Of a stretch of DNA of 47,822 nucleotides, positions 1-10,394 are shown piece after piece. Source of the DNA: Chara braunii. Taxonomy: Eukaryota > Streptophyta > Charophyceae > Charales > Characeae. The first letter of the stretch is position 1, and the number at the start of each line of letters is the position of its first letter. The stretch lies in assembly GCA_003427395.1 (NCBI GenBank), contig BFEA01000974.1, positions 256,680-304,501 on the forward strand, in the 5' to 3' direction. The translations under genes and the position numbers were made by a program. The notes under the pieces were generated by a model. That model saw nothing but the letters and a program-made list of their open reading frames with translations. It made no database searches and was not told the origin of the DNA.

Positions 1-1346
1 ACCAGCACTAAGTTGCCATTGCTGCAGATGACCGGGGTTTGTCCCACGGAAAAAGGTACCGCAGTATGGCCTGAGTCACACCCAATACCTTGAGAATAAT
101 CTGTCCCAAAATCTACATGTTTTGCAGATTTTTGGGCCGGTAGAGTGAGCAGTCCTATTGGGACCAGAAGGCAGGAGAACTGTGCTTTGGGCACGACGGG
201 GAAGGGCGGTGACTGCAGCAGTATTGACCGTGTCCAGCTGCGCATTTGGAGCCCTTCTTTACTTCAGCCTTCAAACTCTTACTTGCAGGTTGTTACCACC
301 CCCAAGATCTGCACAGGGAATCGCTGACCGATCATAGCCAGTACACTCCCGAACTGCTGATATATGGGTTCAGGCTCGAACCCAGAAGCCTTTGGGTGGG
401 GAGGGTGAAAACCAGTCAGAGTTGCCTAGGCCCAGTCAGCTTAGTGAAGGTGTCTTAGTGCTATTTTCCTGTGTCCTTCGGGACATCCGTTAAAATTGGG
501 ACGGTACAGTGAAGATTAGCATAGCCCTGTGTATTTTGAGTGACTGGCTGTCGAAGAAGCACGGGGCTGATGATACCAGCGGGCCCCTGGGCAGTAACGC
601 CTACCTGCTATAGCATGTATCGCACATTTCGTGGGCGCAGCTCCTAAATGTTCCCTCGTAGAAGGCCTGAGCATGGATGAGACTGCCGCGGAGTTCCCCG
701 TAATGCTATAAAGACGAGCAGGGGAGTTGTAACACGTTCATTAGTGGATTTCCACTTGCGCAGCCGCTGGCCTCCGGCCTCCGGCCGCCGGCCTGTGCTA
801 ATCACCACCTGTTGTGGTGCCTGGCTTAGTGCACCAGGCAGAGGGGGAGGAGGGTGTGAAGGCAACAAAGGGGGAGCAAAGAGAAGGATGAATCGGGACA
901 GGATTTTGCGCCGGGTGCAGTCAGAAAGAGGAATGGCACGAGAGGTGAGAGCTATGGCAGAAATGAAAGATGCATGTCCCGTCCGTTTCTTGATGAAAAC
1001 GAGCAGGGGAAGGTAGTAGACGGGGGTTTTGGGATAGGGCGAACCCAGATCTGAGGTTAGTTTGAATGGAGAGTTGGTGGATTGAGAGTTAGTAGCAAGA
1101 TGGGCTGCGCGGAGCTATGGCGGGGAGGGAAGAAGATTGGGAGTAAAATTGCCATAACTCGGTCAATTCTTGGCTGTTTTCAGCGATGTAAGATACTAAT
1201 CCGGGGTTTTGGGCCATTGCGAATCCAATGACAGCGTCGGATTCCGTGATGGAATAACGGACTTGGTGGGACAAGGTGTGAGAACTGCGCGATTGCTACG
1301 AAATTCTAGCAGGAGGTTCATTTCTACTTTTTATTTTTTATTTTCT

Positions 1347-1371
1347 TTATTATTATTATTATTATTATTAT
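1347..1371. repeat. (TTA)n microsatellite
   Basis: About eight TTA/ATT triplets in an A/T-rich stretch. Simple repeat; no function inferred. Confidence 0.9.
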
Positions 1372-1584
1372 TTTTGGACATATTTTTCCCTGTTTTAGCG
1401 CAGGATTTGGTATTGTATGGCACATCTGAGGAGCGCTAGGATGGAGGAAAACCGCTAGCACGTCTTGGCGGTCGGGCGCTACTTGTGCCATCTGTTTGAA
1501 GATGTTGTTCTCCCTCCCGATTCTTCTCTTCAGGGACTGCCTTCACGATCGAGCCCTGCGTCAGTCCTGATCTCGTGGTGGAGT

Positions 1585-1585
<1 letters not shown>

Positions 1586-1645
<60 letters not shown>
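1586..1645. repeat. (GA)n microsatellite
   Basis: An uninterrupted 60-bp GA tract inside the long 5' repeat of copy A. The Leu/Ser-repeat ORFs on the opposite strand arise only from this tract. Similar tracts lie at 37282-37336, 40623-40686 and 47737-47822. Confidence 0.95.
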
Positions 1646-1648
<3 letters not shown>

Positions 1649-2346
1649 TGGTGGACTAAGTGGGCGGACGCAACAAGGAAGACGGTTCGAAAAAGTGGGA
1701 GAAGAGTGACTACGAGGGAGAAGGAGGAATGGACAGGGACGGGCCTCTGCGCCATGTGCACTTACAGGAGAGGAAGAGAAGCCAACGGGGACTCCCTTGG
1801 TAGCGGCGAGCAAACCAGGAATAGCCCGGACTGAAGACCCGGGGGCTCTGCTGCTCCCTTTTGAGCTCAGTTCGAGCGGGAGCACCCGCCCAGTTTAAGC
1901 ATATAACTAAGCGGAGGAAGAAGGAACCTGGACACGAGTTCGCGCTAGGTACGTCTGAAGGAGCTGGGAGTGAAGCGCTCGGAGCTCGCTCGATCCTCGA
2001 TGGATTCGGACGAGCTAAGATGCTAAACTGAGGTTCTTGAATCAGGAGAATCTGATGGAGGGGTTAGTTCTGGCCCTGAGTTAGTAAGTTAGGAGTTAGC
2101 GGAGAGAAACGCTGCGCAGAGGGTGTCGGGATGGAGAAACGAGCGGGAGTGGAGCTACAATAACTCACCCAGTTTTCTGGCTGATTTTTACAGTTGGAGA
2201 TGCCAGACTGAGTGTTTTTTGTCGGGCGAGTCAGAATATGCTGTTAGCTCGTGTGAAAAGTTAGTATTATAGAAGTTAGGAAGGAAGAGCCTGCGTGGAG
2301 CTATGGAGATGGCAGAATGGTTGCATGAGGAAACAAAAATCTCGCT

Positions 2347-2378
2347 CGATTCCTGATGAGAACGAGCGAGAGAGGCGG
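2347..2378 (+). repeat. Hairpin with GATGA loop in the 5' repeat
   Basis: CTCGCTCG pairs perfectly with CGAGCGAG around the loop ATTCCTGATGAGAA. Related hairpins with different stems but a similar loop (TGATGGA, CGATGAA) occur at 12517-12545 and 12886-12910. A further one with the stem CGCTCGA/TCGAGCG lies inverted at ~27104-27131. The stem differs while the loop stays alike, the same pattern as in the internal arrays. Confidence 0.6.
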
Positions 2379-4180
2379 CTAGCCGGAGGTCTTTGGCCAC
2401 TACGAGAGTGATGAGGTCAGTTTTAGTGGAGAGTTAGTCGAGAGTGAGGGGAAAAAGAAAGCTACTGTGCGGTGCAGGTTGGAGATGGCGATGAATAAAG
2501 AAGTTTGGGTGAGAAGCCGAGGGGTATGGCCTGTCTCGGCCGGCCCTGTTGGTTCAAGGTGCATTTAAGAGGTGTTGATAACGGTCAGATCCAATAGGGA
2601 AAACAGGCTTTTTAAGGGCAGGGAGTGCTCTTTTCATTAAAAGAAGTAGCTATATACGACTGTATCTTCCCATTTTTTTGGGGGGAAGATTCACCCCCAT
2701 TTTTGCACATTTTCAGATGGTACGATTGAGGCTCATACTATCTCTCTACGTTACTCGCCAGGGCTGCGATCACCAGTTCAATCGATCATTGCTAACCTCA
2801 GTCCCGGTCTTCTTACTGGCTTCTCCTTCGGCTTGCAACATTTGTTTCTCGGAGGTTGACGAAACCGGCATAGTGTGTGGCCAGGTGCATTCGTGAAGAC
2901 GGGGTAACTGGGCAGATACAGGCAGAAGGGCGGAGTATGGAATGGAGTATCTAGTCGTATTTTGGGGGTGGATTCACCCGAAATTGGCCGTCCTATCGAT
3001 GGGAGTAAGCGTGAGGCAAGCCTAGCCAGGTGCTGTCGTGCCCTGGGGATGCTGCGACAAGCAGCAGAAGGGAGGAATACAGAGGAAGAGAGCGGCGGCG
3101 CTTACCGTGGGATTGAAGAGTTGGGTCGTAGGTTCTGAGATGCACGGCCAGCTCAGGGCAGGAGTTGGCAGTGTATTTGCTCGTATCCTAGCGAAGGAGT
3201 CACTCCGACCTTGCTCATCCTATCGATGGAAATAGCATGGAACCGGGAAAGGCCTTAGTTGTGGATAAACAGCTACTAACTACCTTTCCGTAGCTGGGCA
3301 GTTGCCAGGTGCTACATTACCTCTGATGGTGCAGTTGGCTAGAGGGGGAGACCATTGGGTGCTCGGACGGGAAGCTGTTACTGATTCTGGAGTTGCTGCG
3401 GCCGACATCCCCAAGTCTGGGCCCACAACAATTATGATTCCGGCAACCTACAGTCATCCTATATCGGATGGTTGCCTGTGTCCAGGTCGGTGGTACCACT
3501 GTAAAGGTGGGGCAGCCAGTGTGGCTCACTGAGTGTTGCTGTGTCTGTCGCATCAGGCTGGATTGCTGTTGCTGGGACCAGTGGTACGACTGAGTAATCA
3601 AAGCAGCACCTGTTGTTATTTCGGTACTCGTTGCACCGTCCATGTAGCATCTGCCTTCTTCAATAGTACTGATTGCAGGGCACTGTCCACCACGGTGAGC
3701 CGCCATTGTTAAAAATTCGAGCCTTAAGCTACAGCAGTCAGTGTAAGCTGCTACAACAAGGGTAGCTGATGCCACAGTATTTGCGCCGCGGCTACCAAAC
3801 GCCATTAGGACGGCTGCTGCAGCAGCTACCTGTGCTTTCAGGAGCTACGACGACGACTTGAACTGTTGCGGTAGATGGATTGCCAATGTTTAGTGCTGCG
3901 GTACTTCGGTCATTGGGGGCATGTGGCGCGAACGGTACAATTGCTGGGCTCATTTGGGCAGAACAGTGCCTTTGAACTTGCTGTAAGCGGGGCGCCGTGC
4001 TGTTATCAGAAATGGCAGCCAAGTTGGGCGCTGCTGGTGCCCAGAGCACTGTTCCTCACTTGTGCGTCACCATTGTGCACCTTCTCCTTTTCACAGCGGG
4101 GTCGCTGCTGCGAGTTGGAGGGTCGTTGAGGGACTGTTACTCTGCAATTCGGCCATGGCTGATCGTCTCCACTGCGTTGT

Positions 4181-4345
4181 TGGCCATCATTGCGGGGCCT
4201 TCAGGCGAGTCAAGGCTCCAAGGCCCTCTCACGCGAGTCTGAGAGCACCCATCTGAGAGTCTGACTTATTTATCTTTCTGCCTTTCTCAGTCTCAGTCTA
4301 GTCTATTGGTGCCGTGAGGAAGGCGGCAGGCGGGATTGCAACCCG
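4181..4345 (+). other. Border block with primer-binding-site-like sequence, copy A
   Basis: This block starts at GGCCATCATTGCGGGGCC and runs through a pyrimidine-rich stretch to TGGTGCCGTGAGGAAGG (4307-4323), then GGCGGCAGG and GGATTGCAACCCG. Copies lie at 14381-14535 and, inverted, 25283-25442, where the matching site reads TGGTTACGAGAGGAAGG. A TGG-starting 17-mer immediately after a long repeat is the position of a retroelement primer-binding site. The preceding repeat does not end in CA and I could not assign a tRNA, so the function is inferred only. Confidence 0.4.
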
Positions 4346-4682
4346 TAGGTCCGTGCCAAGGCCTCTGTGGGAGGTTGCCCCACCGATTGCGGGAGCTTTG
4401 CCGGAACCCGAGCGGGGTTCTGGAGGCAGGGAACTTCAGGTATACTTTCGATAACCTGCGTGATCCCTTCCGCTATGTATTATCCCTGGGCTATCTGAAA
4501 TTAACTATGTGAAGCTATTACTTTTCTCTTGTCCTGTATGACAGGACATGCACTGTGAAAGGTTTAATGAACAAGTATATATGAGAGACCAGATAACCCT
4601 TGAGTGAATTCAGACAGAACGAATTGGGGGGAAGGCGGGAGGAAGATGTTTATGCCATGCGTTTGACCGGGTTAACCCAAGG

Positions 4683-5934
4683 CTGAGCCCCTCTGGGTGG
4701 ATGTGGGCTTAGTGCTATGTTTTATTGAGGTTTGCTGATCTGAGTGAGTGGCTCTTATGGATGGTCTACCCGGGTGGGATATGATCAGTCGCTGTTTTAT
4801 TTGAGGGTTTCTGAACAGGAGGATGGGCACCCCGGGTGGGGAAGGCTCAGAATCCTGGTGTTTATTTTAATGAGTTGTGGTGCGTGTTTTCTTCTGAGGG
4901 AGTAACGGCATAAGACTAAGCGTACCCTAGGGTTAGGGCGGCTTAGCCATGAGCCATGAACTAAATGGTCAACCAAAGTATAAATTTTGATATGTATATT
5001 TTATTGAACTTATACTTCTGACAGATGGGCACCCCGAGTGGGGAAAGCCAGTCAGTAAGTCAGGTAGAACTAAGGAAGAGGGAAAGAGATGAAGAGTAAA
5101 ACAAAGGTAACTGGGCAGACTGAACGTACCCTAGGGTTAGGGCGGTTCAGTTATATGCTCATGATAACACTAAGGAGCAGAGAGTTAGTATAAATCAGTT
5201 TTATTTTCCCTTCTAAACATGAGGCAGGATCGAAAGTTCCATTATTGGAAAGGTCCAATCGACTGCTTAATAAGAGAAGGAAAGACATACAGTCTGTGAA
5301 AGTATTTGTACCCTATTTTATATTGTATGGCTAACTAGGCCGAACCCTAGGGTTAGGGCGGCGTAACAATAAGCTTTTGTCGTTTAAAGTAAGTTGGAAG
5401 TACCCTAGGGTTAGGGCGGTCCAGCGTTCAGTGTTTATAACTGTTCAGGCAGATCAGGCACACCCTAGGGTTAGGGCAGCCTGATCACATTGCCTTATGT
5501 AACTTAAACTGTATGGCTAACTAGGCGTACCCTAGGGTTAGGGCGGCCTAGTGATATGCTTTTGTCGTAGATGTCCTGTGGGTTGGACGTACCCTAGGGT
5601 TAGGGCGATATAACTTTTTGTCGTTTGTACTTATGTCCAGGCAAGCTAGACCGACCCCTGGGTAGGGATGGTCTAGAATGATGTCGTATGTAACTTTGTT
5701 TAGAGCAGATTGGGCACACCCTAGGGTTAGGGCAGCCAAGTTCTATGCTTTTTTGTCGTCAGTTAGGCAGAAGCCAGACGTACCCTAGGGTTAGGGCGGT
5801 CTGGTCATATGCCTTATGTGTACAGTTCATGTTATGTTGGGCATACCCTAGGGTTAGGGCAGTCCAAATGTGCGTACTTTACTTGTGTACCTAGGCAGGT
5901 CAGGCATACCCTAGGGTTAGGGCCTTGTATGACC
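4683..5934 (+). repeat. Hairpin array (copy A), variable stems with telomere-like apical loop
   Basis: About 15 hairpins, the last ten at a ~57-68-bp spacing. Most carry GTACCCTAGGGTTAGGGCG or a close variant, which itself folds as CCCTA-GGGT-TAGGG. Flanking stems differ by unit but pair: CTGAGCCC/GGGCTTAG (4683-4712), TTCTGA/TCAGAA (4809-4852), CTAAGC/GCTTAG (4916-4946), CTGAC/GTCAG (5018-5055), ACTGAAC/GTTCAGT (5119-5151), GATCAGGC/GCCTGATC (5452-5486), ACTAGGC/GCCTAGT (5520-5552), CTAGACC/GGTCTAG (5646-5676), CCAGAC/GTCTGG (5774-5804), TTGGGC/GTCCAA (5837-5867), GGTCA/TGACC (5898-5934). Units near 5337, 5395 and 5710 pair imperfectly, and the one at 5583 has lost its stem. Spacers share an ATATGCTTTTGTCGT-like motif. 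No protein is encoded. Confidence 0.8.
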
Positions 5935-7721
5935 GTATGCCATAGGAAAGGGGGATGTAAAAGGGAAGGAACTAAGCGATTTAATGAACTACTTGGACTA
6001 AATTAATGTGGGATTGTGAGAGATGTTTGGTTATGCATGCTTGTGGGCTCTCACTCTGGGGCATCTCTTTGATAGTTTAGTTGCTTTAGGTGCTCGCCGA
6101 GTGCTAGAGCTATAGGCAGGTAGGATGGATGATGGGAGGGAAAGCTTGGGATAAGATAGGACTGACTCTAGTAGGAGTTAAGATCAGTGTTATCGCACAA
6201 CCTCATCAAGAGGTCGTACAGATTATCGCTGATTCTACCTTCCAAGTAAGTGTCAGAAGTTAGTCCCAAGTATAGCTTTGCCTCGTCTTTTGTTTTCAGC
6301 TTTGTATAAATCTTGACAGCCTCTTGTGCCTACGGGAAGCGCTGCCGAAATTTCTACAAATATGAAAAAGTTAGTTATCTTTGGACTCATAGAAATTATG
6401 AAAAGGCACATTTCCTACGGGGGTTATCTTTGGACTCATAGAAATTATGAAAAGGCACATTTCCTACGGGAAGCGCTGCCGAAATTTTGTAGAATTTGGA
6501 GAGTTAGATTATTTTCAGCTAGGAGAAATCTGTCAATCCATCCTGTTTAGGGGATATGTTATCGGAATTTCTTACATTTTTAGATAAACATCAGAGGACA
6601 GTTAGGAAGGTAGGATTATTTCTTGATCACTCAAGCATGGCTTGGGTACTGGCCTGTATTGCATTGCAGGTCACCTTTATTCATATTGATTCAAGGCTTG
6701 ACTATCTTCAAATTGATCCTACAGGGATCACCTTCTGTTATCCTTTGATAACAGGTCGGTTTCCGGCTCAACTCTAATTCACTCTTGCCACTAAACCTAA
6801 AAGGCTTTGGCCGTGTGGTTTGATTTATTGGTTGTGTTTTTACCCGGACTTTAATTGAATGGCCATTTAATAAAGATGCTGAGTACTTTATTTTGAGAGT
6901 TGCGCAAAAAGTGAGGCTTGTATGGCTAAAGCAAGAGGTGTGAGCGGAAAGAATGGTTGAAGTTGACCCCGTGTAGTGTGTGCTCTATTGATGTGGATTT
7001 TTGATGTGATTACAGGTATGTTCTGTGAATTGAAGTCCAGACTTGGTTTTGCGTGTGATTATGTGTATATATATATTTGAAGGAAGCCACACCGTGATTG
7101 TGAGAGTGATCGTCTTCTATCTCATGACTTTTATATCATGTTTCTTGTATTCGCCCGACCCATTGAGGCCGCGCATAATGATTAAGTAGGTGTTGCAGTG
7201 AGAGCAAAAAGGTCCCCTTTGACCTTTTGTTGCTTAGAGTTATTATGGTTGGACGTTGTAGTCCGTGGCAGCCGTCAAAGTCAAACCCCTTAATATTTGA
7301 CCGCCATGACAGCTTGGAGCTGTCTACTCAACCCCTCTGCACAGAGTGCAGAAGAGGGTGTGGTCTTCAACCGCACATGGCCGTTGTCTGGCGTCGAGAG
7401 ATTACCCCTCAAAGCGCCTGTCAGCCGACACTTGAGTGTCGAACGCGACCCTCGAGATTATCAAGGGCCGCGAGGCTACGAGTACTACATAGTACCCCAT
7501 CAGCGCGAGTGTTTGCGTATGCCCGCATGGCTGGTTGATATGAGGAAGCTATGCGCTCGCTCGGTACTTATAAGGAAAATCCACCGCGCGATACCTATCT
7601 GATTCTTGCTGCGTAGAGTTATGGGTCGGATGCTGAAGGGACTAGGAGTATTGTTGTGTCGTGGTGTTGTTTGTAGTGGTTGTTTTGTGTGTGTCCATGT
7701 GTTATGTGTGGTAAGTATGAG
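5935..7721 (+). repeat. Internal region of copy A downstream of the hairpins
   Basis: Homologous by eye to 19700-21574 (copy B) and, inverted, to 22010-24180 (copy C). Shared landmarks are TTGCTTTAGGTGCTCGCC with GTGCTAGAGC (~6080), GGGAAGCGCTGCCGAAATTT (~6335 and ~6470), GAAGTTGACCCCGTGTAGTGTGTG (~6960), GTGATTACAGGTATGT (~7010) and GACACTTGAGTGTC (~7429). No open frame is kept among the three copies, so I call no gene. The sequence CAG|GTATGT resembles adjacent 3' and 5' splice sites, which may be chance. Confidence 0.6.
6374..6471 (+). repeat. 49-bp perfect tandem duplication
   Basis: GTTATCTTTGGACTC... (6374-6422) is repeated directly at 6423-6471 with no obvious change. It lies beside the motif GGGAAGCGCTGCCGAAATTT. 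It is a local, recent duplication within copy A. Confidence 0.85.
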
Positions 7722-8150
7722 TGTTGTGGCGTAACGCGTGGTGTGTAGGGTGCGTCCTAGTCGACCGACGCCGGGTCGCGCTTGGGACTTCAGCCCCCCA
7801 GTACGTCGATTCGCGTGCGGGTTCGATTTTGGGCGTTCGACCTCTCGTACCCCCTATGCTACAGCGAGTGAGAAACACCCTCGGCTGGGCCACCTCTGCA
7901 ATTGCATACGAAAAACTTTCGCATGTGGTTCAGTAGCTCGGCGGGGATACGCCCACCTAAGGGATGGTGACAACTCTCGCAGGTGGAGGTAAGCGGTGCC
8001 TCGCGTGACCCTGTCCTGTCGTAGGGGCTCGCGAGAGGTACGGCTGGCGCACTCGGCCGGAGCAGCAAACGCTCTCCGCGACAAGTCCTGCCAAATCCTG
8101 CGTGACGCGGCCGGGAAGGCCCCCGTGTGGGACCGATGCGCTCGACAGCG
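7722..8150 (+). repeat. End block of hairpin-array element, copy A
   Basis: This ~430-bp block starts near GGCGTAACGCGTGGTG and runs through TCCTAGTCGACCGACG to GATGCGCTCGACAGCG. Copies lie at 18080-18560 and 21575-21965. Conserved pieces include GACCTACCTC/GCCACCTCTGCAATTGCA, GTAGCTCGG-GGGGATACGCCC, and CCTGTCGTAGG followed by GGCTGGCGCACTCGG. It contains a CTCGCG...CGCGAG stem. No coding potential is shared between copies. It is probably the 3' terminal part of the element. Confidence 0.6.
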
Positions 8151-8284
8151 CTACAGCAAGAAGGCCCCAGTTGTGGTAGGGCCTCACCAAGAAGCTTCAA
8201 GGCACAGTCAGGCATGGCCGCTTGAGCTAGAGCAGCCATAGTTGCTTTGTATTGTCCTTTGCACATCAGGGCAAGGCCCTAGTA

Positions 8285-8611
8285 GTCCGCCATAGCCTCG
8301 ACCTTGGATGGAGGAAGGGTTGCGATGGCTATGGTGGACCTCATGTAATACCTGCAGTAGAAGAGGGATTCAAACATTGATTTTGGTTCAGCCATTCAAC
8401 ATTATTATTATTATTTCATGCGTGAATAAGAGGGGAGGAGATAAGGAGGAGAGTGGTTGGCGAAGAAGTCGATAATGCTCTATGCTGGTGTACATCATTT
8501 CTTCTTCTTCTTACCCTCTCTCTCCTATCAAGTTCATTCATTTTTTTTGGAATTGGACGACATTGTACTTTTTGATGAATGTGTACTTCGAAATTGGCCA
8601 GGATCATAACA
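8285..8611 (+). mobile_element. Fragment of the gypsy LTR (plus orientation)
   Basis: This matches, in reverse, the inner half of the LTR at 38650-38980. Shared stretches are CTATGGTGGACCTCATG, CATTGATTNTGGTTCAGCCATTC, GAATAAGAGGGGAGGAGAT, and the terminus AATTGGCCAGGATCATAACA (compare AATTGGTCAGGATCGTGGCA). It stops at the LTR CA end, so it is a truncated or solo LTR. The sequence after it carries no primer site that I recognise. Confidence 0.75.
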
Positions 8612-8743
8612 CCTTACTTCTAATTAAAGCTTATCCCTACCCGTCTTACCGCCCTACCTAAGACCCCTTCTATGTTTCGCAATCCCATATTCCTTCGAAT
8701 GTGGTGTCAGTTGGCCATTGGGTTGGAGGATGGAGAAAGTGTA

Positions 8744-9428
8744 AGGTGGTTGACTACGGTGGATGGGTGAAGAAGGTGTGAAGTGGTCGGCTATGGTGGA
8801 TGGGTGATGGAGGTGGAGGAGGAAGAAGACGTAAGGCGGGTGGCGATGGTGGATGGGTGAAGGAGATGGAGTAGGAGGAAAGTGCGACGACAGTTGGCTA
8901 TGGTGGATGGGTGAAGGAGGTGGAGGATCAAGAAGGTGTGGGGTGGTTAGCTATGGTGGATGGGTGAAGGAGGTCGAGGAGGCAAAAGGTGTAGGTTGGT
9001 TGGCTATGGTGGATGGGTGAAGGAGGTGGAGGAGGAAAAAGGTGTAAGTTGGTTGGCTATGGTGNATGGGNGAAGGAGATGGAGGAGGAAGAAGGTGGAC
9101 ACGTGGTTGGCAATGGGTGAAGGAAATGGAGGAGGAAGAAGGCGTCAAGGTGGTCGGCTTATGGGGGTTGGGTGATCGAGGTGGAGGATGAAGAAGAAGT
9201 GAGGTGGTTGGCTATGGTGGATGGGTGAGGGAGGTGGAGGAGGAAGAAGGTGGAAGGTGGTTGGCTATGGTGGCTGGATGAGGGAGGTGGAGGAGGAAGA
9301 AGGTGCGAGGTGGTTGGCTATGGTGGAAGGATGATAGAGATGGAGGATGAAGGAGGCGTGAACGTGGGTTGCTATGGTGGAGGGGTGATGGTGGTGGAGG
9401 AGGAAGAAGGTGTGAGTTGGTTGGCTAA
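8744..9428 (+). repeat. ~53-bp G-rich minisatellite, about 13 units
   Basis: The unit is roughly GTGGTTGGCTATGGTGGATG then GGTGAAGGAGGTGGAGGAGGAAGAAGGTG. It recurs near 8790, 8842, 8895, 8946, 8999, 9053, 9105, 9152, 9208, 9259, 9313, 9367 and 9419. The strand is almost free of C. Two ambiguous bases (9065, 9071) fall inside it. The Gly/Glu-rich and His/Pro-rich ORFs across it are repeat artefacts. Confidence 0.9.
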
Positions 9429-10394
9429 GACCCTTTCTAAGTTTTTCGATCTTGTCCATTCCCTTGTTGTCCCAATGCCCGGTCCCTCAGACAACTCAGA
9501 TTTGCGAAATTCAGATTTGCAGTAGAGACTCGAGCTTTGCAAAAACTAAGACATGCGAAAAACTCAGATCCCGAAAAACTTAGATTTCTCAAATTCCCGT
9601 TTTTGTCCATTTTACTAGGGGAGGGGGAGTCGAAAAACTCAGATTTGTGTTTACTGGCCTAAACAACGTTAGATAGGTTTCTAACTCGACATGCCCTTTG
9701 TAGACACCCTACAGATAGCCCTCCTAGAATTAGGCCTCATTCCGTTGCTGTGTGCCTCTACTTGCCTTTTTCGGGCGTCGCCCGAGGCTCTAGGTGAACA
9801 GTTCGACAAAGTCCATTTTTCGTTTTTGTAGGAGAATGGACTCCGATGGCCTGGGGGGCTTACAAACTACCTACCTATGCCTAGGATATGCGGCATATTA
9901 AGTCACAACCCCCATATCCCTTTATTTGACGGGGTTGGTTTTTTGCACTCCCGGACCTCGTCGGTTAGTTGACCGTTTTCGGATTGGCTCTTGGTCGGGG
10001 ACCATAACAACGGTTCTCAGCAGCAGCCACAACCAAATGCTTGGCCAGGCATCAGCAGCAGTAGCAACAGTCCCCTCATCATCATCATCAGTAGCAGCAG
10101 CAGTGGTAGTTGCAGTCTTCTACCCACTCCCCTTTTCCATGTTCAAATAGAGCACGACGAGGTGAAGTGGTGTTCAAATAGAGCAACGGCGGGGGAGGTC
10201 AAACACACAACCCTATCATCTACGTATGACGAATGGGGACATCCAAGAGTGAGGTGGAACGTCATCTAGTAAAGAATTAACAAGGTACATGAGTTATAGT
10301 AGACAAAACATTCGCACATAGCTAGTGCAGTCAAAGACCCAAGTTGCGATTTGTATTGGAGTGAGGAAACAGACCATGTATGAGGAAAGGATGA
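9429..10394. other. Unassigned spacer
   Basis: No gene found. From ~9485 to 9650 a short motif like GAAAAACTCAGATTT recurs about six times, degenerately. TCGGGCG-T-CGCCCGA near 9770-9784 is a perfect short palindrome. From ~10020 to 10120 there is CAG/CATCAT-type low complexity. Confidence 0.5.

Larger units (their letters stand above)
1..4306 (+). repeat. Long 5' repeat of hairpin-array element, copy A
   Basis: No gene is recognisable here. The only open frames are short or low-complexity. The stretch ends in a ~130-bp border block shared with 14381-14515 and, inverted, 25311-25441, so I read it as the 5' repeat of a large element. Between ~940 and ~2500 it holds degenerate subrepeats (GGAGCTATGG, GGGTCGGGCGAA, GAGTTAGT...GAGAG) of very roughly 170-190 bp, which recur at 12450-12990 and inverted at 26500-27480. 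It behaves like a very long LTR, but I could not find TG...CA ends or a left boundary inside the window. From 2520 to 4180 I see only GC/CTG-rich sequence with no assignable feature. Confidence 0.5.

Noticed and set aside
1436-1885. 149-codon Ser/Leu-repeat frame
   Set aside because: It is created by the GA microsatellite; no domain or conserved copy.
3317-3805. 162-codon frame on the minus strand
   Set aside because: CTG/GCAG-rich sequence, no recognisable motif, no equivalent in the matching repeats of copies C or D.
4916-5921. CRISPR-like array (palindromic repeat every ~60 bp)
   Set aside because: The spacers are related to each other, the flanking stems pair with one another, there are no cas genes, and the context is a eukaryotic repeat.
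4916-5921. True interstitial telomere array
   Set aside because: The telomere-like core occurs once per ~60-bp unit and is not tandem TTAGGG/TTTAGGG.
7005-7030. Splice sites (GATTACAG|GTATGT) marking a small exon
   Set aside because: No reading frame is kept on either side among copies A, B and C; likely chance.
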